Shown: positions 1 through 8,143, counted from the first letter of the stretch. The stretch: DNA of 12,285 nucleotides from an uncultured Collinsella sp. (GCA_900546085.1 URBS01000063.1:1-12285); one strand, 5' to 3'. Made by a program: numbers and translations. The notes: generated by a model not told the origin, from the sequence alone.

Positions 1-28
1 CCCCCACTGCGGGCGACCCGGCCATTTA

Positions 29-856
29 TTAAATCAACCCAAAATGCTGCATCGCTGTGACGGTGCCATCGTGTGCGACATCGTCGGTCACGTAGTCGGC
101 GACTGCCTTGACCTCGGGCATGGCGTTGCCCATGGCCACGGCCGTCTCGACGGCGGCGAGCATGCCCAGGTCGTTGCCCGAATCGCCAAAGCCAAAGGTG
201 CGCGCGTTGCCGGTGCGACCCAGGTATTCCAGCGCTCGCGCCACGCCCACGCCCTTGTCGATGCCCTTGGGGCTCAGCTCGCGATTCTGACCACCGGTGT
301 TGCACAGCTCAAACTCGCGCTCGATAAAGCCATCGTCGTTGGCTACGCGAGCTAGGTCGCACGCGTTAATGCACACCTTGCCTACGCGCAAATGCCCATC
401 GACGCGCATCTGATCGGTGCCATGCACCACGCCGGCGCCTAGCAGAAATGACTGTTCGACACCAACTGGCTCAAGTGAATAGGTGGCACCGTTCGTCTCG
501 AACAACGCCTCGCCGCCCGCCACAGTAATGCGACGCGCGAGCTCCTCAACAATGTCCTCGTCAATGCAGTCCTCGTGTGCCACGCGGCCCTCGACCTCGA
601 GCGTGGCCCCCGCCATGGCAACGACGCCCGCGGGGTCGAGCGCACGCAAACTGTCCGCGATGAGCCACAGGGGACGACCCGTGCAGATAAACGCCTTGTG
701 CCCCGCATCGCGCAGTGCATGGAACGCCTCAACCACCGTCTGCGAAGGGCGAACCGCCGAAAAGTCTTTATCGGTCATATCGTCGGGATCGAACGACGTC
801 AGCGTGCCGTCCACGTCAAAAAAGAGCACAGCGGGGTCGGGACACGCATCAATCAT
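29..856 (-). CDS. Cof-type HAD-superfamily phosphatase
   Basis: Predicted cytoplasmic Mg-dependent phosphatase of the haloacid dehalogenase superfamily, Cof/IIB group, 275 aa, a normal length. Visible motifs in order: motif I DVDGTLT with nucleophile D14 and acid/base D16; motif II ICTGRP with T59; a cap domain between about 85 and 185; the motif III lysine in the SPKGIDKG stretch (K197 or K201); motif IV GFGDSGNDLGML with D225 and D229. The order with a mid-protein cap is typical of proteins that act on sugar phosphates, phosphorylated cofactors or nucleotides; the substrate cannot be read from the sequence. The ATG at 856 is chosen because AAAGGAA sits about 6 bases upstream; an in-frame codon at 892 would add 12 residues without a ribosome site. 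The gene is divergent from rlmKL, with 75 bases between the two starts. Family certain, substrate unknown. Confidence 0.93.
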   Translation of the reverse strand: MIDACPDPAVLFFDVDGTLTSFDPDDMTDKDFSAVRPSQTVVEAFHALRDAGHKAFICTGRPLWLIADSLRALDPAGVVAMAGATLEVEGRVAHEDCIDEDIVEELARRITVAGGEALFETNGATYSLEPVGVEQSFLLGAGVVHGTDQMRVDGHLRVGKVCINACDLARVANDDGFIEREFELCNTGGQNRELSPKGIDKGVGVARALEYLGRTGNARTFGFGDSGNDLGMLAAVETAVAMGNAMPEVKAVADYVTDDVAHDGTVTAMQHFGLI

Positions 857-898
857 ATGGGTTCCTTTCGAGGATAAGGGCAAACGAAGCATCCATCA

Positions 899-904
899 TA
901 TAAT
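899..904 (+). promoter_or_regulatory. -10 box of a probable rlmKL promoter
   Basis: A perfect TATAAT lies in the 75-base divergent gap, 27 bases before the rlmKL start codon. The expected -35 position (about 876-881) reads AAGGGC, which is poor. The opposite strand offers an overlapping TATGAT (895-900) that could serve the HAD gene. Only the -10 is supported; transcription starts are inferred. Confidence 0.45.
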
Positions 905-931
905 GGAGCGACGCAACCAGAGAGGTCACCC

Positions 932-3499
932 ATGGAATTTTACGCAAGCTGCCCCGAGGGCTTTGAGTCCGCACTCGCCGATGAGCTTAAACGCCTCGGG
1001 CTTTCGCATGTCCGCCGCCTGAAGGGCCGCGCTACGTTTGAGGGCGAGCTCGAAGAAGGCTATCGCGCCTGTCTGTGGTCGCGCCTGGCCAGCCGCGTGT
1101 TCGTGGTACTCGGGCGCTTTGAGGCGCAGGATGCCGATGAACTGTACGATAGCGTTTACGACATCGCCTGGGAGAGCATCGTCCGCCCCGGCGCCACCAT
1201 CGCCATTACCGCCCGCGGCGTGACCGAGCAGTTGCGCAACACGCGCTTCTCGGCCCTGCGCGCCAAGGACGCGCTGTGCGACCGTCTGGCCGAGACCACG
1301 GGCCGTCGCGCCGATGTCGACGCCGCCGATCCCGATGTTCACCTGCTGCTTTCGCTGCGTCAGCGCCGCGCGAGCATAAGCCTGGACCTTTCGGGCGACC
1401 CGCTGTTCAAGCGCCTGCCGCCCGCCGCGACCCGCGCCGGCGAGGGCACACACGTGCTGCGCCCCGACTACGCCGCCCTGGTGCTGGCGCAGGTCGGCTG
1501 GACTGCACTGTGCGAGCGCGAGCTGACGGCCGACGATTACGAGAACGAAGCCCTGCCCACGCTGGTCGACGCTTCGTGCGCCGGCGGCGGTCTGCTGCTG
1601 GAGGCAGTGAATATCCTAACCGACCGCGCCCCGGGCGCCGCCCGCGAGCACTGGGGCTTTGAGGGCTGGCAGCTGCACGACGCCGCCCTGTGGGAGCAGC
1701 TACTTGCCGAGGCGCGCGAGCGCGAGGCGGCAGCGCACGAGCGGCAGGCACGCATCGTCGCCGTGGACATTGACCCCGCCGCACGCAAGACCGCCGAGCG
1801 CATGGTTAAGTGTGCCGGCTACAAGCGTTTTGTCGATTTTTGCGCCGCCAAGTCCGCCACCGTGCTGGACCACGCAGGTGCCGTTGCCGGTGCCGCCCTG
1901 GTCGCAGACACCACCGAGACCCCGCTTTCGCTCATGCACGACGCCATGACGCTGGTCGGCGAGCTGCGCCGCGCGCCCGAGCTCGCTTCGGCACCGGTCG
2001 CCGCGCTCACCCGCGACGGATTGCTGGCCCGCGCGCTCCACACCGAGCCCGAGCGCTCAATCGCCGTCATGCCCAACAACGAAGAGGCGACCGTCGAAGT
2101 CTGGCCTTCACTCGACCACGCCGCCGCAGCGTTTGAGGCTGCGACCAGTGCGGATGCCGAGGCCGAGGCTGCGGATGCCAACGAAGTCAACGATGAAGCC
2201 GCCGCCCCCGCCATGCCCGAGCCTGCCGCCATGCTCGACCTGGGCGACGGCAAGCCGCTGCCCGTGCTCATCCCCGAATCCGAGCAGTTCGCCAACCGCC
2301 TGCGCAAGAACGCCCGCCTGCGTCGCAAGTGGGCCAAGCGCGAGGGCGTGAGCTGCTACCGCGTCTACGATGCCGACCTGCCCGACTACTCCGCCGCCAT
2401 CGATCTGTACGAGGGTTGCCCGCAGACGCCGGGCCGCTGGCTCGTCATCGCCGAATACGCCGCGCCCAAGACCATCGACCCCGCACTGGCCCAGGCCCGC
2501 ATGCTCGACATTCTGGCCATCGCGCCGCGCATCCTAGATGTTCCCGCCGAGCACGTGCACGCTAAGGCCCGCATGCGTTCGCGCGGCGGCTCGCAGTACG
2601 GCAAGCAGGGTGCCGGCAAGGGCGGATCGGGCGAACGCGCCAACATCGCGCGCCGTCGCCTCCCGCTCATCGAAGAGGGCGGGCTCACCTTTGCCGTCAT
2701 CTTTGACGACTATCTGGATGTGGGCATCTTCCTGGACCACCGCGTCACCCGCAACCTAGTGCGCGAGCACGCCAAGCAGGCGCGCCGCTTCCTCAACCTG
2801 TTTGCCTACACCGGCACTGCCACCTGCTATGCGGCAGACGGCGGCGTCGAGGAGACCGTGACGGTCGACCTCTCCAACACCTATCTGGACTGGGCCGAGC
2901 GCAACATGCGCCAGAACGGCTTTGTGGGACCGCAGCATCATTTTGTGCGCGACGACGTGCTCGCCTGGATTCGCGACCAGCGCCAGACGCGCAACCGCTG
3001 GGACCTGATCTTTGTCGACCCGCCCACGTTCTCGAACTCGTCCAAGATGGGCCGTCGCACCTGGGATGTCCAGCGTGACCATGTTGAGCTTTTGGCCGGC
3101 GTGTCGCGCCTGCTCGCACAGGGCGGTCATGCCATCTTTAGCTGCAATCTGCGCGGCTTCCGCCCCGAAACGCGCAAGCTCGCGCGCGCGGGCGTCGTGC
3201 TGGAGGACATTACAGCGCAGACCATCCCCGAGGACTTCGCACGCAATCAGAAGGTGCACCATTGCTATATCGTGCGCCGCCTGCCCATCGAGGACGCCAT
3301 GGCCGAAGCCGGCTTTAGCGCCGAGGAGATTGCCGAGCGAACCGAGGAGCTGCGCAACCCCGAAGCCCGCAAGCCTCGCGCAGCATCGACCGCGCACGCG
3401 CAGGCCGGCGACCGAGGACCGCGCGGCGACGGCAAGTCTGCCGGTGCAGGCAAGCCCAAAAAGAAGAAGTTCTACGCCAGCAAGCCCAAGGGCAAATAA
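932..3499 (+). CDS. rlmKL: Fused 23S rRNA methyltransferase RlmKL; RlmL half apparently inactive
   Basis: In E. coli the fused protein makes m2G2445 (RlmL half) and m7G2069 (RlmK half) on 23S rRNA. Here it is 855 aa against about 702 in E. coli. The N-terminal THUMP-type RNA-binding region spans about 1-160 (note ACLWSRLASRV, 47-56). The RlmL Rossmann domain follows at about 170-395: TDRAPG and HWGFEGW are kept, but motif I reads DASCAGGG (213-220) instead of DPxCGSGT, and the NPPYGxR catalytic motif is absent, replaced near 322-331 by LVADTTETPL. An Ala/Glu-rich linker covers about 395-435. The RlmK half (about 450-785) is well kept: NRLRKN, RVYDADLPDY, FLDHR, NLFAYTGTA (622-630), VDLSNTYLDWAERN, DPPTFSNS (696-703). 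A lysine-rich tail (about 805-855, ending in KPKKKKFYASKPKGK) is additional and may bind RNA. The start is supported by GAGG 6 bases upstream. RlmK activity is likely; RlmL activity is doubtful. Confidence 0.93.
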   Translation: MEFYASCPEGFESALADELKRLGLSHVRRLKGRATFEGELEEGYRACLWSRLASRVFVVLGRFEAQDADELYDSVYDIAWESIVRPGATIAITARGVTEQLRNTRFSALRAKDALCDRLAETTGRRADVDAADPDVHLLLSLRQRRASISLDLSGDPLFKRLPPAATRAGEGTHVLRPDYAALVLAQVGWTALCERELTADDYENEALPTLVDASCAGGGLLLEAVNILTDRAPGAAREHWGFEGWQLHDAALWEQLLAEAREREAAAHERQARIVAVDIDPAARKTAERMVKCAGYKRFVDFCAAKSATVLDHAGAVAGAALVADTTETPLSLMHDAMTLVGELRRAPELASAPVAALTRDGLLARALHTEPERSIAVMPNNEEATVEVWPSLDHAAAAFEAATSADAEAEAADANEVNDEAAAPAMPEPAAMLDLGDGKPLPVLIPESEQFANRLRKNARLRRKWAKREGVSCYRVYDADLPDYSAAIDLYEGCPQTPGRWLVIAEYAAPKTIDPALAQARMLDILAIAPRILDVPAEHVHAKARMRSRGGSQYGKQGAGKGGSGERANIARRRLPLIEEGGLTFAVIFDDYLDVGIFLDHRVTRNLVREHAKQARRFLNLFAYTGTATCYAADGGVEETVTVDLSNTYLDWAERNMRQNGFVGPQHHFVRDDVLAWIRDQRQTRNRWDLIFVDPPTFSNSSKMGRRTWDVQRDHVELLAGVSRLLAQGGHAIFSCNLRGFRPETRKLARAGVVLEDITAQTIPEDFARNQKVHHCYIVRRLPIEDAMAEAGFSAEEIAERTEELRNPEARKPRAASTAHAQAGDRGPRGDGKSAGAGKPKKKKFYASKPKGK

Positions 3500-3506
3500 A
3501 CAAAGT

Positions 3507-3567
3507 TGCGGTGGAATAGTTCCTAAAAATGCCTGGTAAAGGCCCAAACAGGGACTATTTCACCGCA
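3507..3567 (+). repeat. Long intergenic hairpin between convergent rlmKL and the kdpE-like gene
   Basis: Two 17-nt arms (3507-3523 and 3551-3567) pair across a 27-nt loop, starting 7 bases after the rlmKL stop. On the plus strand every position pairs, with two G-U wobbles; on the minus strand these become A-C mismatches, so the structure suits the rlmKL transcript. A small inner hairpin (GCCT 3531-3534, AGGC 3540-3543) read on the minus strand is followed by ATTTTT and might help end the kdpDE-like transcript. There is no U-tract after the outer stem on the plus strand. The right arm carries GGGAC, shared with the other intergenic hairpins here. Termination function is uncertain. Confidence 0.6.
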
Positions 3568-3594
3568 GCTCATAGTGGGATGGCGGGTGCCGTC

Positions 3595-4308
3595 CTAGCC
3601 TTGGGTGACCAATCGGTAACCGATACCCACGTGCGTTTGGATATAGTGCGGGTGCGCGGGGTCGGACTCGATCTTCTTGCGCAACGTGCCCATAAAGACA
3701 CGCAGGCTCGCCAGGTCGCTCTTGGTCGCCGTGCCCCAGATCTCGTGCAGGATAAATTGGTGCGTCAGCACCTTGTCGGCGTTGTGCGCCAGCAGGCACA
3801 AAAGCTTGTACTCGATCGGCGTCAGATGCAGTTCCTCGCCATCCATCATGGCGATGCCGGCATCAAAATCGATATGCAGCTCACCGGTATCGAACGAGCC
3901 CTCGGAGGCAACGCCGCCCGTTTGTGCATACGAAAGGCGCCTGAGCGTCGTGCGAATGCGCGCAAGCAGCTCCTCGACCGAAAACGGCTTGGTCAGGTAG
4001 TCGTCAGCACCGGCATCGAGCGCACGAATCTTGTCCGCATCCTCACTGCGCGCCGAGACCACAATGATCGGCATGCCCGACCATGCGCGCACCGACTCCA
4101 CCACCTTGACGCCATCCATATCGGGTAGGCCCAGATCGAGCAGCACAATGCTCGGTGCCTGCGACGAGGCGGCGGCGATGGCGGCATGGGCGGTCTCCAC
4201 AGCCATATGACGCAGGCCGTGCGCCTCGAGCGCGGCAACGATAAGGTTGCGAACGGCGGGATCGTCCTCAACGACCAAGATGAGCGGTTTTACGGCAGAG
4301 TTCGGCAC
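3595..4308 (-). CDS. kdpE: KdpE-like OmpR-family response regulator
   Basis: Cytoplasmic DNA-binding response regulator, 237 aa, the usual length. The receiver domain (about 8-120) has the acidic pocket E14/D15/D16, phosphoacceptor D58 in LLDLGLPDMDG, S85 in IIVVSARSED and K107 in LTKPF. The winged-helix effector (about 140-235) carries the usual HLTPIEYKLLCLLAHNADKV and the FMGTLRKKIESDP...GIGYRL ending. The sequence resembles KdpE more than other OmpR relatives. The start is taken as GTG at 4308: AAGGAG lies exactly 7 bases before it and overlaps the kinase stop codon, which leaves 4 bases between the genes and suggests coupled translation. Upstream in-frame ATG codons would lie inside the kinase gene and lack this site. 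It is the likely partner of the adjacent kinase. Targets are unknown, because kdpFABC is absent from the window; kup is an obvious candidate by context only. Confidence 0.92.
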   Translation of the reverse strand: MPNSAVKPLILVVEDDPAVRNLIVAALEAHGLRHMAVETAHAAIAAASSQAPSIVLLDLGLPDMDGVKVVESVRAWSGMPIIVVSARSEDADKIRALDAGADDYLTKPFSVEELLARIRTTLRRLSYAQTGGVASEGSFDTGELHIDFDAGIAMMDGEELHLTPIEYKLLCLLAHNADKVLTHQFILHEIWGTATKSDLASLRVFMGTLRKKIESDPAHPHYIQTHVGIGYRLVTQG

Positions 4309-4312
4309 GGCG

Positions 4313-5938
4313 CTACTCCTTATCAAACGAAACATCGGCGACGGGAAGCTCAATCGTAAAGACCGAGCCGTGCGGGTCCGCCGCGGCAACCTCTATGCTA
4401 CCGCCATGCGCCAACGCAATGGAGCGGCAGAGCGAAAGACCCAGGCCCACGCTGCGACGGCTGTCGGCAAGACCGTGGTTGGCGGTGTAGAACGATTCAA
4501 AGATTCGCTCGCGGTCCTCGGGCGCAATGCCCGGCCCGTCATCGGCCACCGAGCACGTCACGTGCCCATCGTCGACGCCAATCGAAATCACGATATGCGA
4601 ACCCGCGGGCGTATACGTGATGGCGTTGTTCACCAGATTCACCACGAGCTGTACCATCAGACGCGCGTCGACGTTAACGAGCGCCGGCTCATCGCACGCC
4701 ACCACCTTAAGGTCGTGCTCGCGCACGGCCGGACTTACGTGGCGCAGCGCCTCCTCGACGATATCGTCCATGAGCTCGAGCGTAGTCGCCAGATGCATAC
4801 CGCCGCCCTCGAGCTTGGTGATGGCAAGCAGGTTCTCGACGGTGGCGTTGAGCCATTGCGCGTCCGAGCGAATGGACAGGAGCATGCCGCGGCGCGTCTG
4901 GTCGTCGAGCTCGGCGGTGCCGGTCGAGCCCTGGTCGAGCAGTACGTCGGCATTGCCCGAAATGCTGGTAAGCGGCGTGCGCAGATCGTGCGAAATGGAG
5001 CGCAGCAGGTTAGCGCGCAACTGCTCGTTTTTGGCAAGCACCGCCGCCTCTTCGCGGGCCTCCATGGCGCGGGCGCGATCGAGTGCCAGCTCGCCTTCGC
5101 TCACGATGGCATCGGCAAGTGTCCGCTCCTCGTGCGTCAGCACGTCGGGCTCGGCAACGATAGCCAGCACGCCCACAACCGAGGCGGGGTCGCCCGCGCG
5201 CACCATGGTGTCGCCCGAACGTACGGTCAAGTAGATGCCAAAGAACGCCGAGCCGCCATAGGTGGCATCGAGCGGTGTTCCCACATAGGCGGACGCCGAG
5301 AGCCGCTGCGGCATCTGCGACGCCAGCTCGTGCACCGGCACGGCATCGCCCACGGCCGTATACGTCGCGCGCGGCAGCAGGTCATCATCATCGGCATCAT
5401 CGCTGTACCACACGACCGGGCAGCCCGAAAGACGCGCCAGCTGCGTTGCCATGGCGTGCACAATCTGCTGCTGATCGGCACAGCGCTGCAGCATGCGGTT
5501 GGTCTCGAGCACCATCTGCGTGCGGCGGTCGCTGGCGGCGGCCTGCGCCAAGGCGCGGCGCAGGGCCAACGCGATCGAACTCGACACAAGCGAGACCGCA
5601 AACATGATGAAGAACATGCCGGGATAAACACGGTCGATAAACGACAGCGAGTAGCGCGGGTCAACAAACAAGAAGTTGTAGAGCGCCACGGCGGCAGCCG
5701 AGCTCAGCAGGCAGTACAGGCGGCTCCAGGTAAAGAAGGCGCACAGCTGCACAGCAAACGCATAGACGATCATGATGCTCGGCGCGAGCCCTGGGTGGTC
5801 GAGCAGGGCGCCCACAATCGTTGCCGCGGCTAGCAGCCCCGCCGATACGCAGGCGTCATACAGAGGGCCGCGGCGCGTCAGCGTTGTGCGCCGCCACCAA
5901 AAGTTCTCGGCAATATCGCCGTCCGCACGGACGTCCAT
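4313..5938 (-). CDS. kdpD: Short KdpD-like membrane sensor histidine kinase
   Basis: Sensor kinase, 541 aa, against about 890 in full KdpD. It begins just before four membrane segments (about 31-48, 52-70, 73-92, 106-127) of the DUF4118/KdpD transmembrane type. A GAF-like sensor region follows (about 140-290, with a run of aspartates at 180-186), then a short coiled helix, the HisKA box LLRSISHDLRTPLTSISG with H317, and the ATPase domain with N box (NLVNNAITYTP, 434-444), G1 (DDGPGI, 466-471), F box (IFESFY) and G2 (GLGLSL, 498-503). The N-terminal KdpD and universal-stress-protein domains of classical KdpD, which sense K+ or second messengers in other bacteria, are missing. The ATG at 5938 has GAGAGAGG about 12 bases upstream, rather far, with GGGGCGGGG in between. 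It is co-directional with kup (upstream) and the regulator (downstream). Kinase function is secure; the signal sensed is inferred. Confidence 0.9.
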   Translation of the reverse strand: MDVRADGDIAENFWWRRTTLTRRGPLYDACVSAGLLAAATIVGALLDHPGLAPSIMIVYAFAVQLCAFFTWSRLYCLLSSAAAVALYNFLFVDPRYSLSFIDRVYPGMFFIMFAVSLVSSSIALALRRALAQAAASDRRTQMVLETNRMLQRCADQQQIVHAMATQLARLSGCPVVWYSDDADDDDLLPRATYTAVGDAVPVHELASQMPQRLSASAYVGTPLDATYGGSAFFGIYLTVRSGDTMVRAGDPASVVGVLAIVAEPDVLTHEERTLADAIVSEGELALDRARAMEAREEAAVLAKNEQLRANLLRSISHDLRTPLTSISGNADVLLDQGSTGTAELDDQTRRGMLLSIRSDAQWLNATVENLLAITKLEGGGMHLATTLELMDDIVEEALRHVSPAVREHDLKVVACDEPALVNVDARLMVQLVVNLVNNAITYTPAGSHIVISIGVDDGHVTCSVADDGPGIAPEDRERIFESFYTANHGLADSRRSVGLGLSLCRSIALAHGGSIEVAAADPHGSVFTIELPVADVSFDKE

Positions 5939-5958
5939 CAGCGCCCCGCCCCTCTCTC

Positions 5959-6004
5959 AAAAACAAAAACCACCACAAAGGGGACTGGCACCTTTGCGGT
6001 GGTT
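5959..6004 (-). terminator. Hairpin and U-tract between kup and the kdpD-like gene
   Basis: Arms 5991-6004 and 5968-5981 pair over 14 bp around a 9-nt loop. Read on the minus strand, the stem is complete with one G-U pair (an A-C mismatch on the plus strand) and is followed by TTTTTGTTTTTG. This is a good intrinsic terminator for kup. It ends only about 20-30 bases before the kinase ATG, leaving no room for a separate promoter after it. The kinase therefore either depends on read-through or on a promoter upstream of the hairpin, in which case the hairpin is a leader attenuator. Confidence 0.75.
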
Positions 6005-6008
6005 GCCT

Positions 6009-6021
6009 CCTTGTGGTGGTT
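6009..6021 (-). promoter_or_regulatory. Second copy of the terminator 5' arm (competing arm)
   Basis: On the minus strand AACCACCACAAGG (6021-6009) nearly duplicates the arm at 6004-5991 (AACCACCGCAAAGG). Both are complementary to the single 3' arm (5981-5968) next to the U-tract. Two alternative stems are thus possible with the same 3' arm. It may be an attenuator component or a partial duplication of the repeat. Confidence 0.4.
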
Positions 6022-6026
6022 CCAAG

Positions 6027-6032
6027 TGTATA
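6027..6032 (-). promoter_or_regulatory. Possible -10 box for the kdpDE-like pair
   Basis: Minus-strand TATACA lies about 40 bases after the kup stop. The hexamer 17 bases upstream (TAACGA) is a poor -35. If real, transcription would begin at about 6020, at the first competing arm, so the leader would contain the whole hairpin set. Weak evidence. Confidence 0.2.
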
Positions 6033-6074
6033 GCCTTTGCAGCCTGCGGTCGTTAGACAAACAGCAGACGTCGA

Positions 6075-8102
6075 CTACGGACGCTCGTCGGGAGCCAGGC
6101 GCTGCATCTTGCTCACGGCCTTAAACTTGGTGAACAGCGGCACGTACTCAAAGCTCACGTTGGAGTTCTCCAGGCCGTACCAGCGCGCAGGCGTGCCGGC
6201 GGCGCGGCGGATGATGTACTTGAGCGTGATGGCCGTACGCTCGCTGGGCTCCACGTCGCTTTCGGGCGCCAGCAGCTTGCGGATCATGACGAACTTAAAC
6301 GTACCGATGTTGCCCGGATCCTTGTAGACCGAGTAATCGTGCGTCTGCGCCGGCAGCTCGCCGCTGGCAGCCAGGTCCTGAACAACCTGGCGCAGGTAAG
6401 CATTGACGCGCTGGTTGATCTTATAGCCCAGGTACAGATGCACGCGGAATACGTAGTCGGTGCCGAACGTCTCGACCGAGTAGGCAAAGGTATGCGGCTC
6501 CTCCATGGTCTCGACATTCACGAACCACCAGGCGCGAGCGCGCTTGGGGTGCTTATCCAAAATCGAGTAGACGATATCGCGGTCGATATAGTCGGTGTTG
6601 GTGTCCTTGGTCAGGTACACGATGTTGTCGCTCATGAGCTCGTAGCGATCGTCGTCGCGCAGGCGTTTGAGCTGCGGCAGATAGCTGCGCAGCGGCAGCA
6701 GCGTAAACTGACGTTGCTCGACCGCCGTACCGTTGTACCAGCACACCATGATGCCCATGATGAGTGCAGCCATGAGGATGGTGAAGTAGCCACCGTGGAA
6801 GAACTTGGTGAGCGAGCTCACAAAGAAGAAGCCCTCGAGCAAAAGGAAGAAGGCGGCAAAGATCCACGGCGCGACCTTGAGATTGCGCTCCACGTGCAGA
6901 TAGAAGAAGAGCAGCATTGTCGTGCACATCATGGTCAGGGTAATGGCCAGGCCGTACGCGGCCTCCATGTGCGCCGAGTTCTGGAACAGCAGCACCACGA
7001 CGACGCAGCCCACGAGCATGACGTTGTTGACCATGGGGATGTAGAGCTGGCCCTTGGTCTCGGCAGGATAGAAGACCTGCATATGCGGCATGAGGTCCAG
7101 GCGGCTGGCCTCGGACACCAGCGAGAATGCGCCGGTGATGAGCGCCTGCGAGGCGATGATGGCCGCGACGGTGGAAAGGCCGACGGCAAAGGGGCGCAGA
7201 CCCGGGGCGAGCATCTGGTAGAAGGGGTTGAGGTCGGCGATACCCATGAGCTCCGGGTTGCCGGCGTTGTTGATAAGCCACGCGCCCTGGCCCATGTAGG
7301 ACAGCAGCAGGCAGCACTTAACGAACGGCCAGGTGGCGTAGATGTTGCCGCGGCCCACATGGCCCATGTCGGAGTAGAGCGCCTCGGCACCGGTGGTGGC
7401 AAGGAAGCAGCTGCCCAGAATCATGATGCCCGCATGGTTGTTGGGGCTCAGCAGAAAAGCGATGCCACGCAACGGGTTGAGGCACAGCAGCACCGCGGGA
7501 TACTGGCAGACAAAGAACAGGCCCGTGCCGCCCAGGAACAAAAACCACAGCGTCATGATGGGGCCGAAGGCGTGACCGATCTTGGCCGTGCCGATGCGCT
7601 GCACCAAGAAGAGCGCGATGATGATGGCAAGCGTGATGGCGACGACACGACCCTGGTCGTCACCGAGCACGGCATGGACCGCCGGGATGGTGCGCAGGCC
7701 CTCGATGGCCGTGGTGACGGTAACGGCAGGCGTCAGGATGCCGTCGGCGAGGAGCGCCGCGCCGCCCAGCATGGCGGGGATGATGAGCCACTTGCCGCAG
7801 CGCTTGACCAGGCTGTACAGGGCAAAGATGCCGCCCTCGCCGTGGTTGTCGGCGCGCAGCGAGATCAGCACGTACTTGACGGTCGTTAGCAGCGTGACCG
7901 TCCACACGACAAGGGAGAGCGCGCCGAGCACGAACTCCTGCGTGACGCTTCCGATGCCGCCGTTGCCGGCAACGAGCGCCTTGGTTACATACATGGGGCT
8001 GGTGCCGATATCGCCATACACCACGCCCAGCGTGACGAGCATCGCCGAGATGCTCACAGGAATCGCAGCGTGCGAGGCTACTTCCTTTGCCTTTTGTTCC
8101 AT
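6075..8102 (-). CDS. kup: Kup-family potassium transporter
   Basis: K+ uptake permease (probably K+/H+ symport) of the inner membrane, 675 aa, slightly above the usual ~620-630. Family signatures: GVVYGDIGTSP (27-37), ADNHGEGGIFALYSLV (84-99), LLADGILTPAVTV (117-129) and EALYSDMGHVG (240-250). About twelve hydrophobic segments cover residues 15-455, followed by a cytoplasmic C-terminal domain (about 460-675) ending in VPLFTKFKAVSKMQRLAPDERP. The start is ATG 8102, with GGGAGGAA about 10 bases upstream; an in-frame TTG at 8120 overlaps that ribosome site and is rejected. It is the first gene of a leftward block with the KdpD/KdpE-like pair, from which it is separated by a hairpin with a U-tract. 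Constitutive low-affinity uptake is the usual Kup role; regulation by the neighbouring pair is inferred only from position. Confidence 0.95.
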   Translation of the reverse strand: MEQKAKEVASHAAIPVSISAMLVTLGVVYGDIGTSPMYVTKALVAGNGGIGSVTQEFVLGALSLVVWTVTLLTTVKYVLISLRADNHGEGGIFALYSLVKRCGKWLIIPAMLGGAALLADGILTPAVTVTTAIEGLRTIPAVHAVLGDDQGRVVAITLAIIIALFLVQRIGTAKIGHAFGPIMTLWFLFLGGTGLFFVCQYPAVLLCLNPLRGIAFLLSPNNHAGIMILGSCFLATTGAEALYSDMGHVGRGNIYATWPFVKCCLLLSYMGQGAWLINNAGNPELMGIADLNPFYQMLAPGLRPFAVGLSTVAAIIASQALITGAFSLVSEASRLDLMPHMQVFYPAETKGQLYIPMVNNVMLVGCVVVVLLFQNSAHMEAAYGLAITLTMMCTTMLLFFYLHVERNLKVAPWIFAAFFLLLEGFFFVSSLTKFFHGGYFTILMAALIMGIMVCWYNGTAVEQRQFTLLPLRSYLPQLKRLRDDDRYELMSDNIVYLTKDTNTDYIDRDIVYSILDKHPKRARAWWFVNVETMEEPHTFAYSVETFGTDYVFRVHLYLGYKINQRVNAYLRQVVQDLAASGELPAQTHDYSVYKDPGNIGTFKFVMIRKLLAPESDVEPSERTAITLKYIIRRAAGTPARWYGLENSNVSFEYVPLFTKFKAVSKMQRLAPDERP

Positions 8103-8137
8103 AAGCCGGTTTCCTCCCAATTTTAACGTTCGACGGG

Positions 8138-8143
8138 ATTATA
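8138..8143 (-). promoter_or_regulatory. -10 box of a probable kup promoter
   Basis: Minus-strand TATAAT (in CCTATAATCCC) lies 35 bases before the kup ATG, giving an expected start near 8131 and a leader of roughly 30 bases. The -35 region about 17-18 bases upstream (CATTAG or CCATTA) is poor. I looked for a riboswitch-like leader and saw none. Confidence 0.5.

Noticed and set aside
4247..5833. Long open frame (about 530 codons) on the plus strand opposite the sensor kinase
   Set aside because: Its translation is basic and His/Arg-rich with no recognisable domain, typical of the antisense of a G+C-rich gene. The minus-strand kinase has all catalytic motifs.
6339..7889. Long open frame on the plus strand opposite kup
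   Set aside because: Composition is His/Glu/Gln-rich antisense of membrane-protein codons; no domain, and kup is unambiguous.
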